Source: Riemerella anatipestifer (lineage in GTDB: Bacteria > Bacteroidota > Bacteroidia > Flavobacteriales > Weeksellaceae). Taken from it: 64,000 nt of DNA. Position 1 is the first letter of the stretch; each line of letters starts with the position of its first letter. This document shows positions 37,273-46,806 of the stretch, piece after piece. The DNA lies in NCBI RefSeq assembly GCF_009670965.2, contig NZ_CP073239.1, forward strand, positions 1,984,001 to 2,048,000, in the 5' to 3' direction. The notes below the pieces were generated by a model. That model saw only the letters and a list, made by a program, of their open reading frames with translations, had not been told where the DNA came from and made no database searches. The position numbers were made by a program, and so were the translations under genes.

Positions 37273-38046
37273 ATGGTTCTACTCTCGTTTGATATAGAAG
37301 AATTTGATATGCCCCTAGAATACCAAGGGGATATCCCTTTTGAGGAACAACTAAAAGTATCTCAAGAGGGACTAAAAAACATACTGGGAATATTAAGAAA
37401 ACATCAAATAAAAGCGACTTTTTTTTCTACAGTAGTTTTCGCAGAAAATAGTCAGGATTTAATTCATCAGTTACTATCAGAAGGACACGAACTTGCCTCA
37501 CACACTTGGTATCATTCAAAATTTGAAGATGCAGATTTAAAAAAATCAAAAGAACATCTTAGTTCTTTATTTAACACACAAGTGCTAGGACTAAGAATGC
37601 CTAGAATGCAACCTGTTAAAGAGAAAGAAGTAAGTAAAGCAGGGTATTTATACAACTCTTCTATCAATCCTACTTTTTTACCAGGGAGATACAATAATTT
37701 GCATATTTCTAAAACATACTTTAAAGAGAACAATGTTTGGCAAATACCAGCCTCTGTTTCTTTATTGAGAGTACCTTTATTTTGGCTTAGTTTTCATAAT
37801 TTCCCAATATTTATATACAAACTACTGGCTAAATTTACTTTAAAAAGAGACGGCTATCTTAATATCTATTTCCATCCTTGGGAATTTTCTAATATTAGTA
37901 AAAAAAGTTACAAACTACCGTCCTATACTACCAAAAATACAGGAGAACTTATGGTAAAAAGATTTGATAATTTTGTATCTTGGCTAAAGAACAAGGGTGA
38001 AACATTTGTAACTTATAAAGAATTTTTAGCTGAAAAAACAAAATAA
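37273..38046 (+). CDS. Polysaccharide deacetylase (NodB homology, carbohydrate esterase 4)
   Basis: This 257-aa metal-dependent deacetylase or deformylase acts on a sugar. The NodB domain begins at the N-terminus. The catalytic/metal Asp lies in LLSFDIEEFDMP (about residues 3-14), the two metal His residues in GHELASHTWYHSKFE (about 71-85), and a third motif in RMPRMQPV. The C-terminal NIYFHPWEF supplies the late His. There is no signal peptide, so it works in the cytoplasm or at the membrane surface, as ArnD does. Placement 5 bp behind a polyprenyl-phosphate glycosyltransferase suggests it modifies that lipid-linked sugar. Confidence 0.84.
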   Translation: MVLLSFDIEEFDMPLEYQGDIPFEEQLKVSQEGLKNILGILRKHQIKATFFSTVVFAENSQDLIHQLLSEGHELASHTWYHSKFEDADLKKSKEHLSSLFNTQVLGLRMPRMQPVKEKEVSKAGYLYNSSINPTFLPGRYNNLHISKTYFKENNVWQIPASVSLLRVPLFWLSFHNFPIFIYKLLAKFTLKRDGYLNIYFHPWEFSNISKKSYKLPSYTTKNTGELMVKRFDNFVSWLKNKGETFVTYKEFLAEKTK

Positions 38047-38051
38047 TCATT

Positions 38052-39146
38052 ATGAAAATAGCCTTCGATGCCAAAAGATTTTTTCATAATACCTCAGGGT
38101 TAGGGAACTACTCTAGAGATTTGGTAAGGATTTTGGCTTCAGAATTTTCGCAATATCAATACTATCTTTTAGCTGAAAAAATAAGTGAAAGAGGAAAAGA
38201 TATTTTAACATTACCCAATGTTACTTTTAAAGAAATATCTAAAGGATTTTTAGCGAGGCAAAGGCAAATGGGAACTGATGCTCAGAATTTAAAAGCCGAT
38301 ATCTTTCACGGACTTTCTGGAGAGCTTCCTTTGATATGGAATGATAAAACAATTAAAAAAGTAGTAACTATTCATGATTTAATTTTCTTGCGTTACCCTC
38401 AATTTTATTCTTTCTTTGACAGAAAAATTCATTTTTGGAAATTTAAAAAAGCGGCTCAACAGGCAGATGTTATCATTGCCATTTCAGAGCAAACAAAAAG
38501 AGATATTATTAAATATCTAAATGTTTCGGAAAAGAAGATAAAAGTGGTTTATCAAGGCTGTCATAAAGCTTTTAAGAACCCACTAAGCCCCAGCGAACTT
38601 ACTAAAATTGCTTTAAAGTATCAGTTACCAAAGCGTTTTCTACTAAATGTTGGCACGATAGAAGAACGGAAAAATTTACTTAATGTCATTAAGGCTTTAG
38701 ACGGTACAGGTATCCCTTTAGTTGTAGTAGGTAGAAAAACAAAATATCAAAAAGAAGTTGATAAAGCACTAGCCCAAACCAAGGTAGAAGTCCATTTTTT
38801 AGAAAATGTATCTATGGAGGAACTAGCAGGGATTTATCAGTTGGCGGATATATTTATTTATCCCAGTTTTTTTGAAGGGTTTGGTATTCCTGTTATAGAG
38901 GCTTTATATTCAGGCACTCCTGTTATTACGAGTAATATAAGTAGTATGCCCGAAGCTGGTGGTCCAGATTCTACTTACATCAATCCGCAGAATATATCAG
39001 ATATTAAATCCAAAATTCTATTTTTATGGAATAATGAAGCGGAAAGAAAACGCCGTTCAGAAAAAGGATTAGACTATGTGCAGAGGTTTAATGATAAAAA
39101 TATAGCTACCGACTTAATGAAAGTCTATAAGGAGGTATTAAGTTAA
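38052..39146 (+). CDS. Glycosyltransferase family 4
   Basis: This 364-aa GT-B glycosyltransferase shows no membrane segment. The N-terminal Rossmann half includes SGLGNYSRDLVRIL and DIFHGLSGELPL. The C-terminal half has the GT4 region LLNVGTIEERKNLLNVIKAL and the E-x7-E motif in FEGFGIPVIEALYSGTPVI (about residues 275-293). It is last in the four-gene glycan cluster, 5 bp after the deacetylase. It resembles mannosyl- and glucosyltransferases acting on surface polysaccharides, but the substrate cannot be fixed from sequence. Confidence 0.88.
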   Translation: MKIAFDAKRFFHNTSGLGNYSRDLVRILASEFSQYQYYLLAEKISERGKDILTLPNVTFKEISKGFLARQRQMGTDAQNLKADIFHGLSGELPLIWNDKTIKKVVTIHDLIFLRYPQFYSFFDRKIHFWKFKKAAQQADVIIAISEQTKRDIIKYLNVSEKKIKVVYQGCHKAFKNPLSPSELTKIALKYQLPKRFLLNVGTIEERKNLLNVIKALDGTGIPLVVVGRKTKYQKEVDKALAQTKVEVHFLENVSMEELAGIYQLADIFIYPSFFEGFGIPVIEALYSGTPVITSNISSMPEAGGPDSTYINPQNISDIKSKILFLWNNEAERKRRSEKGLDYVQRFNDKNIATDLMKVYKEVLS

Positions 39147-39194
39147 CTACAAGTTAAAATTAAAAAAGAATTTAAAATATTAAGTTCAAATTTG

Positions 39195-39202
39195 TATTTT
39201 TG
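39195..39202 (+). promoter_or_regulatory. -7 promoter box of purD
   Basis: TATTTTTG matches TAnnTTTG, lies 36 nt before the purD ATG, and follows a 48-bp gap after the glycan cluster. Confidence 0.5.
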
Positions 39203-39238
39203 TGCAAATCGTTACTTAAATAAAAAAAACAAAAAATA

Positions 39239-40477
39239 ATGAGAATACTAATCGTTGGAAATGGAGGTAGAGAATCTGCTCTAGCTATGAAACTCAAAGA
39301 TGATAAAAGAGTTACCCAAATGTATTTTGCTAAAGGCAATGCTACTACACAAGCCCTAGGTAAAACAGTACACGAGACAGATATTAAATACCTAAGAGAT
39401 TTTGCTATCAAAGAAAAAATAGATTTAACCATTGTAGGACCAGAAGCTCCATTAGTAGACGGTTTAGTAGATGAGTTTAAAAAATTTGATTTAAAAGTTT
39501 TTGGTCCCAATCAAAAGGCAGCTAGTTTAGAAGGCAGTAAGGCATTTTCTAAAAAATTTATGCAAAAGCATGGAGTTAAAACAGCTGTTGCAAAAGTTTT
39601 TGATGCTTATGGAGAAGCCAAAGAATATTTGAAAAATAAAAATTATCCTTTAGTTATCAAAGCAAGTGGCTTAGCTGGAGGGAAAGGTGTAGTTATTTGT
39701 GAAGATTATGATGAAGCATTGGCTACCCTTGATGATTTTATGATTAGAAGAATCTACGGAGATGCAGGTATTAGAGTTGTGATAGAGGAGTATTTAAGAG
39801 GATTTGAGGCTTCTATTATCGCTTTCTCTAATGGTCAAGAACTTTTTCCTTGTATACCAGTGAAAGATTATAAGAAGGTAGGGAACGGAGATAAAGGAGC
39901 AAATACGGGAGGAATGGGTAGTGTGGCTCCAAGTCCAGAATTTACAGAAGCTCATATGGAAGACTTTAGGAAAAATATACTCAACCCAACTATGCAAGGG
40001 CTTAAGGCTGATGAACTTGAGTTTAAAGGGTTTATCTTCTTTGGTCTAATGGTAACAGCCGATGGTTGCTACTGTTTGGAATACAATATGAGATTAGGAG
40101 ACCCTGAAACACAAGTGATTATGCCTTTATTAGAAAATAATCTTATTGATGTTATAGAAGATTGTTTAGAAGGTAAGGAAGTAGAGCTTAAATTTAAAGA
40201 CGAAAAAGCCGTATGTTTGGTAATGTGTTCTGGAGGTTATCCTAGAAACATAGAAACAGGGTACGAAATTACAGGTTTAGATAAAGTGGAACACAGCCAA
40301 GTGCTATTTGCTGGAGCTACTAGACAAGGGGAAAGAGTAATTACTAACGGAGGGCGAGTGGTTAATTTTGTAGCCACAGCTCCAACTTATGAGGAAGCAC
40401 GAAAGAAAGTTTATGCTGATGCCCATACAGTAAATTTTGATTATGCTTTTTATCGTGATGATATTGCTAAATTTTAA
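39239..40477 (+). CDS. purD: Phosphoribosylamine-glycine ligase
   Basis: GAR synthetase, step 2 of purine synthesis, joins phosphoribosylamine and glycine using ATP. The 412-aa protein shows the N-terminal MRILIVGNGGRESALAMKL and the motif TIVGPEAPLVDGLVDEF. The ATP-grasp core follows, with a lysine-rich loop (VIKASGLAGGKGVVI, about residues 138-152) and the metal-binding region LEYNMRLGDPETQVIMPLL (about 280-298). The family signature RLGDPE is intact. guaA, another purine gene, follows after 93 bp, which fits a purine-synthesis grouping. Confidence 0.95.
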   Translation: MRILIVGNGGRESALAMKLKDDKRVTQMYFAKGNATTQALGKTVHETDIKYLRDFAIKEKIDLTIVGPEAPLVDGLVDEFKKFDLKVFGPNQKAASLEGSKAFSKKFMQKHGVKTAVAKVFDAYGEAKEYLKNKNYPLVIKASGLAGGKGVVICEDYDEALATLDDFMIRRIYGDAGIRVVIEEYLRGFEASIIAFSNGQELFPCIPVKDYKKVGNGDKGANTGGMGSVAPSPEFTEAHMEDFRKNILNPTMQGLKADELEFKGFIFFGLMVTADGCYCLEYNMRLGDPETQVIMPLLENNLIDVIEDCLEGKEVELKFKDEKAVCLVMCSGGYPRNIETGYEITGLDKVEHSQVLFAGATRQGERVITNGGRVVNFVATAPTYEEARKKVYADAHTVNFDYAFYRDDIAKF

Positions 40478-40570
40478 TCAGATTATAATTATATAACCAA
40501 ATATTAAAAAGTAATTATGTGAAATTTGTTAATAATTTCCATAGTTACTTTTTGTCTAAATAAACAATCT

Positions 40571-42100
40571 ATGCAAAACGGAATTATCATATTAGACTTC
40601 GGTTCTCAGTACAACCAACTGATAGGAAGACGTATTAGAGAAATGGAAGTTTACTCTGAAGTGTTGCCTTACAATACACCTATTGAAGTCATATTAGAAA
40701 AGAACCCAAAAGGGATTATCTTATCTGGTGGACCTAGCTCTGTAAATGCGGAAAATGCCCATTTGGTAGACAAAGCTTTGTTTGAACAATCAATTCCTGT
40801 ATTAGGAATCTGCTATGGTATGCAGTTAACGACTCATCTACTGGGAGGCACTGTTAAAAAAGGTATCAAAGGTGAATACGGCAAAGCTGAACTTAAAATA
40901 CAACAATCGTCTAAATTATTTCAAGGAGTTTCGGAAGAATCTATCGTTTGGATGAGCCATTTTGATGAAGTAGAAGTCGTACCAGAAGGTTTTACCATTA
41001 ACGCTAAAACAGAGGTAATTTCAGCTATTTCTAACGAAGATAAAGCCATTTATTGCGTTCAATTTCACCCAGAGGTTTCTCATACAGAAGAAGGTGTTAA
41101 AATGTTGGAAAACTTTGTCTTTAATATTTGTAAGGCAGAGAAAAACTGGAAACTTACTAGCTATATAGACCGTACTGTAGAAGAAATTAGACAAAAAGTT
41201 GGTAATCAAAAGGTGATATTAGGGTTATCTGGAGGTGTAGACTCTTCTGTAGCAGCGGTTTTAATCCATAAAGCTATTGGCTCTCAACTGACTTGTATTT
41301 TTGTAGATACAGGGCTTTTAAGAAAAAATGAAGCACAAAAAGTAATGGAGAATTATGGTTCTCATTTCAATCTTAACATTAAGCTGGTAGATGCTTCGGA
41401 GAGATTTTTATCAAAATTAAAAGGTGTTTCAGAGCCCGAACAAAAACGAAAAATCATCGGAAATGAGTTTGTAGCTGTTTTTGATGAAGAATCTCATAAA
41501 ATAGAAGGTGCTAAGTTCTTAGCACAAGGAACGATTTATCCAGATGTGATAGAATCTCAATCGGTTAAAGGTCCATCTGCGGTTATAAAATCTCATCACA
41601 ATGTAGGTGGTTTACCCGAAGATATGGAGTTTGAACTTTTAGAACCTTTGAGAGAGCTTTTCAAAGATGAAGTAAGAAAAGTAGGAGAGGAGTTAGGTAT
41701 TCCGCATCATTTAGTCTATAGACATCCGTTCCCAGGACCAGGGCTAGGTATTAGGATTTTAGGTGAAGTAGATGCTGAAAAAGCTAAAATATTACAAGAG
41801 GCTGATGATATTTTTATAGAAGAACTTTATAAAAATGATTTATACGATAAAGTTTCTCAAGCATTTGTAGTATTACTTCCTGTGAAATCGGTAGGGGTAA
41901 TGGGAGACGAAAGAACTTACGAATATACGGCTGTACTACGTTCTGCTAATACCATAGATTTTATGACGGCAACTTTTAGTAAATTCCCTTGGGAATTTTT
42001 GGAAAAGGTGTCTAATAGGATTATCAATGAAGTTAAAGGCATCAATAGAGTAGCTTATGATATCTCTAGTAAACCACCTGCAACCATAGAGTGGGAGTAA
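40571..42100 (+). CDS. guaA: GMP synthase (glutamine-hydrolysing)
   Basis: This enzyme converts XMP to GMP with glutamine-derived ammonia. In the 509-aa chain, the glutamine amidotransferase domain (residues 1-190) has the catalytic Cys in [16 protein letters not shown] and the His-x-Glu in [12 protein letters not shown]. The ATP-pyrophosphatase domain has the PP-loop [14 protein letters not shown] (about 219-232). The C-terminal dimerisation domain ends in the family terminus PPATIEWE. An in-frame ATG-like start 15 codons upstream is possible, but the family N-terminus is [18 protein letters not shown], so the ATG at 40571 is chosen. It lies downstream of purD. Confidence 0.96.
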   Translation: MQNGIIILDFGSQYNQLIGRRIREMEVYSEVLPYNTPIEVILEKNPKGIILSGGPSSVNAENAHLVDKALFEQSIPVLGICYGMQLTTHLLGGTVKKGIKGEYGKAELKIQQSSKLFQGVSEESIVWMSHFDEVEVVPEGFTINAKTEVISAISNEDKAIYCVQFHPEVSHTEEGVKMLENFVFNICKAEKNWKLTSYIDRTVEEIRQKVGNQKVILGLSGGVDSSVAAVLIHKAIGSQLTCIFVDTGLLRKNEAQKVMENYGSHFNLNIKLVDASERFLSKLKGVSEPEQKRKIIGNEFVAVFDEESHKIEGAKFLAQGTIYPDVIESQSVKGPSAVIKSHHNVGGLPEDMEFELLEPLRELFKDEVRKVGEELGIPHHLVYRHPFPGPGLGIRILGEVDAEKAKILQEADDIFIEELYKNDLYDKVSQAFVVLLPVKSVGVMGDERTYEYTAVLRSANTIDFMTATFSKFPWEFLEKVSNRIINEVKGINRVAYDISSKPPATIEWE

Positions 42101-42126
42101 AATTTAAGTAAAAAAAAATAGATTAT

Positions 42127-43008
42127 ATGTTTTTAAATATTTTAGAACATTCATTCACTAAGAGTGTAGGTTCTGCGTGGGATAAAACTTATGAGAAATT
42201 AGAAGATTGGCAGTTGGCTATATTTTCTAATATCCCAAATTTTATTGTAGCTATTCTTGTTTTTACGGTATCTTTGTTTTTATCTAGGCTTATTTATAAA
42301 CTCGTTATAAGTTTGCTTTACAAAACATCTCTGCAGGATTCTGCTAAGAATGTAATCGCTAGAATAGTTTCCGTAGGTGTTATTATGCTAGGTCTTATAC
42401 TCGTTTTAGTTGTTCTCAACCTTAATGGAGTATTAAATACCATCTTAGCTGGTGCTGGAGTAATGGGATTAGCCGTTGGTTTAGCATTACAAGGTACATT
42501 ATCTAATACTTTTTCTGGGATTGTACTTTCTTTAGTTAAAAATATTAGGATTGGAGATTGGGTGTCCTCAAATAATTTCTCTGGTCAAATTGTAGATATA
42601 GATTTTAGAATGACGACCATAAAAGATATAGATAATAATATTGTGTTGATACCTAATAAATTAGTGTTAGACTCTCCACTAAAAAATGCTTCTTTGACGT
42701 CTCAAAGAAGACTTATCCTAACCTGCGGTGTGGGGTATGAATCTGATTTAGATAAAGTTAAAGAAATTACTCTAGAAACAGTAAAAAAAACGGTTGAACA
42801 CTTAGTAGAGGAAGAGGAAGTTGTTTTTCTCTATACATCGTTTGGAGATAGTGCCATCGATTTTGAATTGAGGTGTATGCTCAATGTTAGCTCTGGTTTG
42901 TTGGTAGCACAACAAAAAAGTAATCTTATTACTGCCCTAAAGAAAAGATTTGATGAGGAAGGCATCAATATACCTTTTCCTATTAGAACTTTCAAATTTG
43001 AACAATAA
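42127..43008 (+). CDS. Small-conductance mechanosensitive channel, MscS family
   Basis: This inner-membrane tension-gated channel protects against osmotic downshock. The 293-aa protein has three membrane helices near residues 32-55, 68-97 and 102-130. The pore-lining third helix reads GVMGLAVGLALQGTLSNTFSG, with the Ala/Gly pattern of MscS. The beta domain follows (RIGDWVSSNNFSGQIVDIDFRMT), then an alpha/beta C-terminal vestibule. Length is close to E. coli MscS (286 aa). It is a single gene 26 bp after guaA, closed by a bidirectional terminator. Confidence 0.93.
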   Translation: MFLNILEHSFTKSVGSAWDKTYEKLEDWQLAIFSNIPNFIVAILVFTVSLFLSRLIYKLVISLLYKTSLQDSAKNVIARIVSVGVIMLGLILVLVVLNLNGVLNTILAGAGVMGLAVGLALQGTLSNTFSGIVLSLVKNIRIGDWVSSNNFSGQIVDIDFRMTTIKDIDNNIVLIPNKLVLDSPLKNASLTSQRRLILTCGVGYESDLDKVKEITLETVKKTVEHLVEEEEVVFLYTSFGDSAIDFELRCMLNVSSGLLVAQQKSNLITALKKRFDEEGINIPFPIRTFKFEQ

Positions 43009-43014
43009 AGAAAA

Positions 43015-43050
43015 AAGCCTTACTTTTTAGAAAGTAAGGCTTCTTTTTTT
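43015..43050. terminator. Bidirectional terminator between mscS-like and DUF1015 genes
   Basis: AAGCCTTACTTT (43015-43026) pairs with AAAGTAAGGCTT (43031-43042) around a 4-nt loop. A runs on the left and T runs on the right serve both directions. Confidence 0.85.
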
Positions 43051-44287
43051 ATTTCATATCATACATCACCATTGCAGTCATCAGCTTAGGAGATATTAGA
43101 GTAGATTTTGGTGGCATTTTTTGATTTAAGTCGGAGATTTTAACTAAATCATTAAAACTCACAGGATAAACTCCAAAAGCAATTTGATACTCGTTTGAAT
43201 CAACTTTATCTTTTAACTTTAATATCCCGTTAATATCAGAAGTTCCCTTTAGAAACTTAACTCTATCAGAAGTTTTAGAGTTTTCTATACCTAAAATTGG
43301 CTTTAGAATAAACTTTTCTAAAAGATAATGATCCATACTATCTAAGCCTTCTTCGGTAGGACGAAGTTCGTGCTTGATATGTAAACTATAAAACTTTCCA
43401 TCTAAATACATACTGATATGGAATTTTTTAGAAGGAAAATACGGTACTTCTCCCTTTTCATAGATAAGGAAATCTTGCTCCAATCGTTCTAAAAAATCCT
43501 CCTTAGAAAATCCATTAAGGTCTTTTACCAATCTATTGTAATCGTGTATTTTTATAGATTGATTAGATACAATGAAACTATAAACGAAATTATACCCTTC
43601 TGTACCCAAGCTCTTTTTGTTTTTTTCTCTTTGTAATTTTGCATTCAATGCAGCAGAGCCAATTCTATGGTGTCCGTCGGCTATGTAGAAAGAATCTATT
43701 TGATCTATAACTTCTTTAAACTGTTGGAGTTTTAGACGATTATCTATTTTCCAAACTTTATGACAAATATTTTGGTCATCTTTGAAGTTTATAATAGGAA
43801 TGTTTTTCTCCTCAAGGTTCATCAACATTTCTACCTTTGAATTCGCTGGATAAGTAAGGAGCACAGGTTCTGCTTGTAGTTCTACTTTACCAAGATATTC
43901 GGCTAACCTTTCTTTTTTATGTGTAATGGTAGCCTCGTGCTTTTTTATTTTACCATTCCAAAAATCCTCCACAGAAACCAATCCCAACAAACCTCTGAAA
44001 ACAGTTTTATTAGGCATTATTTGCTCATATAAGTAGTAAGAAGCAGCATCTTGCATAAGATTATTCTTTGCTATTTCTTCGTAGTTATTTCTTACCTTTC
44101 TCAAATTCCTGTTCACATCTTTGGATTTACTGCATATATAGGGCTTTACCATATTGATGTAACTTCCCTCTACATTAGATTTTTCGGCTATTACATCGTC
44201 AGTATAGTTATCCAACGGGCGAGTGGGGAATATGTTGATGTACTCACTTCTTGGTCTTACTCCTTTAAATGGTTTGAATGTAGGCAT
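43049..44287 (-). CDS. DUF1015-family protein
   Basis: This 412-aa cytoplasmic protein belongs to the DUF1015 family of unknown biochemical role. Recognisable parts are the N-terminal FKGVRPRSEYINIFPTRPLDNY and the central conserved YIADGHHRIGSAAL (about residues 204-217). It is the last gene of a three-gene serC-serA-DUF1015 run, with only 1 bp between it and the dehydrogenase gene. In many Bacteroidota this gene is found next to serine-biosynthesis genes, which suggests a role tied to serine metabolism, but no reaction is assigned. Confidence 0.88.
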   Translation of the reverse strand: MPTFKPFKGVRPRSEYINIFPTRPLDNYTDDVIAEKSNVEGSYINMVKPYICSKSKDVNRNLRKVRNNYEEIAKNNLMQDAASYYLYEQIMPNKTVFRGLLGLVSVEDFWNGKIKKHEATITHKKERLAEYLGKVELQAEPVLLTYPANSKVEMLMNLEEKNIPIINFKDDQNICHKVWKIDNRLKLQQFKEVIDQIDSFYIADGHHRIGSAALNAKLQREKNKKSLGTEGYNFVYSFIVSNQSIKIHDYNRLVKDLNGFSKEDFLERLEQDFLIYEKGEVPYFPSKKFHISMYLDGKFYSLHIKHELRPTEEGLDSMDHYLLEKFILKPILGIENSKTSDRVKFLKGTSDINGILKLKDKVDSNEYQIAFGVYPVSFNDLVKISDLNQKMPPKSTLISPKLMTAMVMYDMK

Positions 44288-44288
44288 T

Positions 44289-45251
44289 TTACGAATTAAA
44301 GTTTATAATTTGTTGGGCAAGTTCTGTTCCTATTCTTTCTTGAGCTTCAAGAGTGTTGCCTCCTAAATGAGGACTTAATGAAAGGCTAGGATTCATAAGT
44401 AAAGATAAAGAAGGCTCTGGTTCGTTCTCAAAAACATCTAGAGCAGCACCTGCTATTTTACCGTTTTCAATAAATTCTAGTAATGCTTCCTCATTAAGGA
44501 CGCCACCTCTAGCCGTATTTACAATAAATACACCGTCTTTCATACGTTCATACTCAGCAGAATCTAGTATATATCCTTCTGTTTTAGGTGTGTTTATTGT
44601 AATGAAGTCAGACGAGGACAGTAACTTAGACAAATCGTTTGTAGTTTCTATTTCAAAATCAAGATTCCTCCCATCAAAAAAGTTGAGAGAAATAGTTTCT
44701 TTTCTAGCTTTTCTAGTGTAGGCTACGATATTCATTCCTAGGGCAATGCCTATTTTAGCCACTTCTTTACCAATACTTCCTAAACCGATAATTCCTAACG
44801 TTTTTCCTGAAAGCTCCACCGCTTTAGTGTAGGCTTTTTTCAAATCTTTAAACTTGGTATCTCCTTCTAGAGGCATCATTCGGTTAGATTCGTGTAAAAA
44901 TCTCGCCAAAGAGAAGAAATGAGCAAATACCATCTCTGCCACAGATTTAGACGAAGCTAAAGGGGTATTGATGACTTTAATACCTTTGGATAAAGCATAA
45001 TCTACATCTATATTATCCATTCCTACACCACCTCTACCTATTATTTTGAGGTTAGGGCAGGCATCTATTAAGTCTTTTCTTACTTTGGTGGCACTTCTTA
45101 CAAGAAGTACATCTATATTATTTTCATTTATAAAGTTGGCTAATTGTTCTTGAGCCACACGATGCTCAACAAACTCTATCCCTGCATTTTTTAACATGGC
45201 AATCCCTGCATTGGACATACCATCGTTAGCTAATACTTTCATATTACTCAT
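44289..45251 (-). CDS. serA: D-3-phosphoglycerate dehydrogenase (short form)
   Basis: First step of the phosphorylated serine pathway: 3-phosphoglycerate to phosphohydroxypyruvate with NAD+. The protein is 317-320 aa and lacks the C-terminal ACT regulatory domain of E. coli SerA. The NAD-binding motif is LGIIGLGSIGKEVAKIG (about residues 150-166). Catalytic Arg, Glu and His are expected in VNTARGGVLNEEALLEF, FENEPEPSL and SPHLGGNTLEAQERI. Two possible starts, ATG 45251 and ATG 45242 (MKVLANDG), are equally good; the first leaves 6 bp after serC. It is co-transcribed with serC and DUF1015. Confidence 0.92.
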   Translation of the reverse strand: MSNMKVLANDGMSNAGIAMLKNAGIEFVEHRVAQEQLANFINENNIDVLLVRSATKVRKDLIDACPNLKIIGRGGVGMDNIDVDYALSKGIKVINTPLASSKSVAEMVFAHFFSLARFLHESNRMMPLEGDTKFKDLKKAYTKAVELSGKTLGIIGLGSIGKEVAKIGIALGMNIVAYTRKARKETISLNFFDGRNLDFEIETTNDLSKLLSSSDFITINTPKTEGYILDSAEYERMKDGVFIVNTARGGVLNEEALLEFIENGKIAGAALDVFENEPEPSLSLLMNPSLSLSPHLGGNTLEAQERIGTELAQQIINFNS

Positions 45252-45257
45252 TTACTA

Positions 45258-46319
45258 TTAGTCTAAAGATTTCATAACATCTACCAACACTTGTACACTT
45301 TCTAGCGGAAGTGCATTGTAAAGGCTGGCTCTATAACCACCAATGCTTCTATGTCCATTAAGTCCATTGATGCCTGCTTCTTTCCATAGAGCATCAAACT
45401 TTTCTTTTTTAGACTCATCAGTCAATTTAAAGCTTACATTCATCATAGAACGGTCTTCTGTAGAAGCAAAACCTTCAAACAGAGGGTTTCTATCTATTTC
45501 GTTATAGATAAGTTCGGCTTTAGCTTTATTTTTAGTTTCGGCAGCTGCAATTCCTCCGTTTTGTTCTAAATGTTGTAGCGTAAGCAATGAGGCATAAACG
45601 GCAAAAACAGGAGGTGTATTGAACATAGACTCCTTTTTGATGTGCAGAGAATAATCCAAATAAGAAGGAATATCTCTTTGTGTTCTTCCTAAAACATCTT
45701 TCTTTACAACCACTAATACTGTCCCCGCTGGTCCCATATTTTTTTGTGCTCCAGCATAGATTAAATCAAACTTAGAAAAGTCTAGTTGTCTAGAGAAAAT
45801 ATCCGAACTCATATCACACACCATTGGAACTTCCACTTGAGGAAACTCTTTCATTTGAGTACCATAAATGGTATTATTAGAAGTACAATGGAAATAATCA
45901 AAATCTTTTCCCACAGTATAGTTTTTAGGAATATAGCTGTATTGGTCGGCTTTTGATGAGGCTACAATTTCTATATTTCCTAATTTTTGTGCTTCTTTTA
46001 TTGCCCCTGCAGCCCAGGTCCCCGTATCTAGGTAAGCGGCTTTACCAGTAGTGGTAAGCAAATTAAAAGGAACCATAACAAACTGCAAACTAGCACCTCC
46101 TTGTAAAAATAAGACTTCATAATCATCATTAAGATTCATTAGTCTTTTTACAATAGCTCTAGCTTCATCCATCACCGCTACAAAATCTTTGGAACGGTGA
46201 GAGATTTCTAATAAAGATAAGCCTAATCCGTTAAAATCAAGCACGGCTTCCGCTGATTTTTGAAAAACCTCTTGCGGGAGTATGCACGGACCAGCACTAA
46301 AATTATGTTTTTTATTCAT
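45258..46319 (-). CDS. serC: Phosphoserine aminotransferase
   Basis: This PLP enzyme makes 3-phosphoserine from phosphohydroxypyruvate and glutamate, and may also serve pyridoxal synthesis. The 353-aa protein begins with the family N-terminus KKHNFSAGPCILPQEVF. Substrate-binding LLEISHRSKDF is at about residues 36-46, LFLQGGASLQF at about 71-81, and the PLP-Schiff-base Lys lies in IYAGAQKNMGPAG (about 188-200). The C-terminus GLNGHRSIGGYRASLYNAL is typical. It is the first gene of the serC-serA-DUF1015 operon. Confidence 0.96.
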   Translation of the reverse strand: MNKKHNFSAGPCILPQEVFQKSAEAVLDFNGLGLSLLEISHRSKDFVAVMDEARAIVKRLMNLNDDYEVLFLQGGASLQFVMVPFNLLTTTGKAAYLDTGTWAAGAIKEAQKLGNIEIVASSKADQYSYIPKNYTVGKDFDYFHCTSNNTIYGTQMKEFPQVEVPMVCDMSSDIFSRQLDFSKFDLIYAGAQKNMGPAGTVLVVVKKDVLGRTQRDIPSYLDYSLHIKKESMFNTPPVFAVYASLLTLQHLEQNGGIAAAETKNKAKAELIYNEIDRNPLFEGFASTEDRSMMNVSFKLTDESKKEKFDALWKEAGINGLNGHRSIGGYRASLYNALPLESVQVLVDVMKSLD

Positions 46320-46362
46320 TTTTATTTTCTATTAGATTATTTCTATTTAAAACTAAAACGCC

Positions 46363-46383
46363 CGCTATTTAGAGTTAATAGCG
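46363..46383 (-). terminator. Possible terminator of the ferredoxin gene
   Basis: CGCTATT (46363-46369) pairs with AATAGCG (46377-46383), and on the minus strand a TTTTAGTTTT tract follows. The stem is only 7 bp. Confidence 0.5.
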
Positions 46384-46399
46384 AGCGATATTGGGGTGT

Positions 46400-46750
46400 C
46401 TATTCACCGTGTAGAAATGCTTTCTTAGATAATAATTGTTCTTCTGTTTCTACATTATCTTCATCTGGGATACAACAATCTACAGGACATACAGCAGCAC
46501 ATTGTGGTTCTTCGTGGAAGCCTTTACATTCTGTACATTTGTCCGAAACTATAAAATAGACATCATCATTTACTGGCTCTTGTGGAGCATCTGCATCTAT
46601 CGTAAGCCCAGAAGGCAATGTTACCATTCCTTTTAGTTCTGTTCCGTCAGAAGCACGCCAATCTACAGCTCCTTCATATATTGCATTATTAGGACATTCT
46701 GGCTCACAAGCCCCACAGTTAATGCATTCGTCAGTGATTATGATTGCCAT
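46400..46750 (-). CDS. 4Fe-4S dicluster ferredoxin
   Basis: This small electron carrier of about 116 aa has two cluster-binding regions. The first is [20 protein letters not shown] near residue 9 and the second [22 protein letters not shown] near residues 73-94, with an 8-residue spacer inside the second, as in the bacterial/YfhL-type and Chromatium-type ferredoxins. The start ATG at 46750 gives [15 protein letters not shown], the canonical N-terminus. An upstream in-frame ATG would add 16 residues lying over the promoter and is rejected. It is divergent from an acyl-CoA reductase gene, a pairing seen repeatedly in Flavobacteriales. Confidence 0.93.
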   Translation of the reverse strand: MAIIITDECINCGACEPECPNNAIYEGAVDWRASDGTELKGMVTLPSGLTIDADAPQEPVNDDVYFIVSDKCTECKGFHEEPQCAAVCPVDCCIPDEDNVETEEQLLSKKAFLHGE

Positions 46751-46774
46751 TCTTAATAAATTTTTAAATTTGCA

Positions 46775-46806
46775 CAAAGTTATCATATTTTTATACAAAA
46801 TACCAA
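46775..46806 (-). promoter_or_regulatory. Ferredoxin promoter (TTG, 21 nt, TAACTTTG on minus strand)
   Basis: On the minus strand TTG (46806-46804) and TAACTTTG (46782-46775) are separated by 21 nt, a full Bacteroidota promoter. It abuts the start codon of the divergent acyl-CoA reductase gene. Confidence 0.6.
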
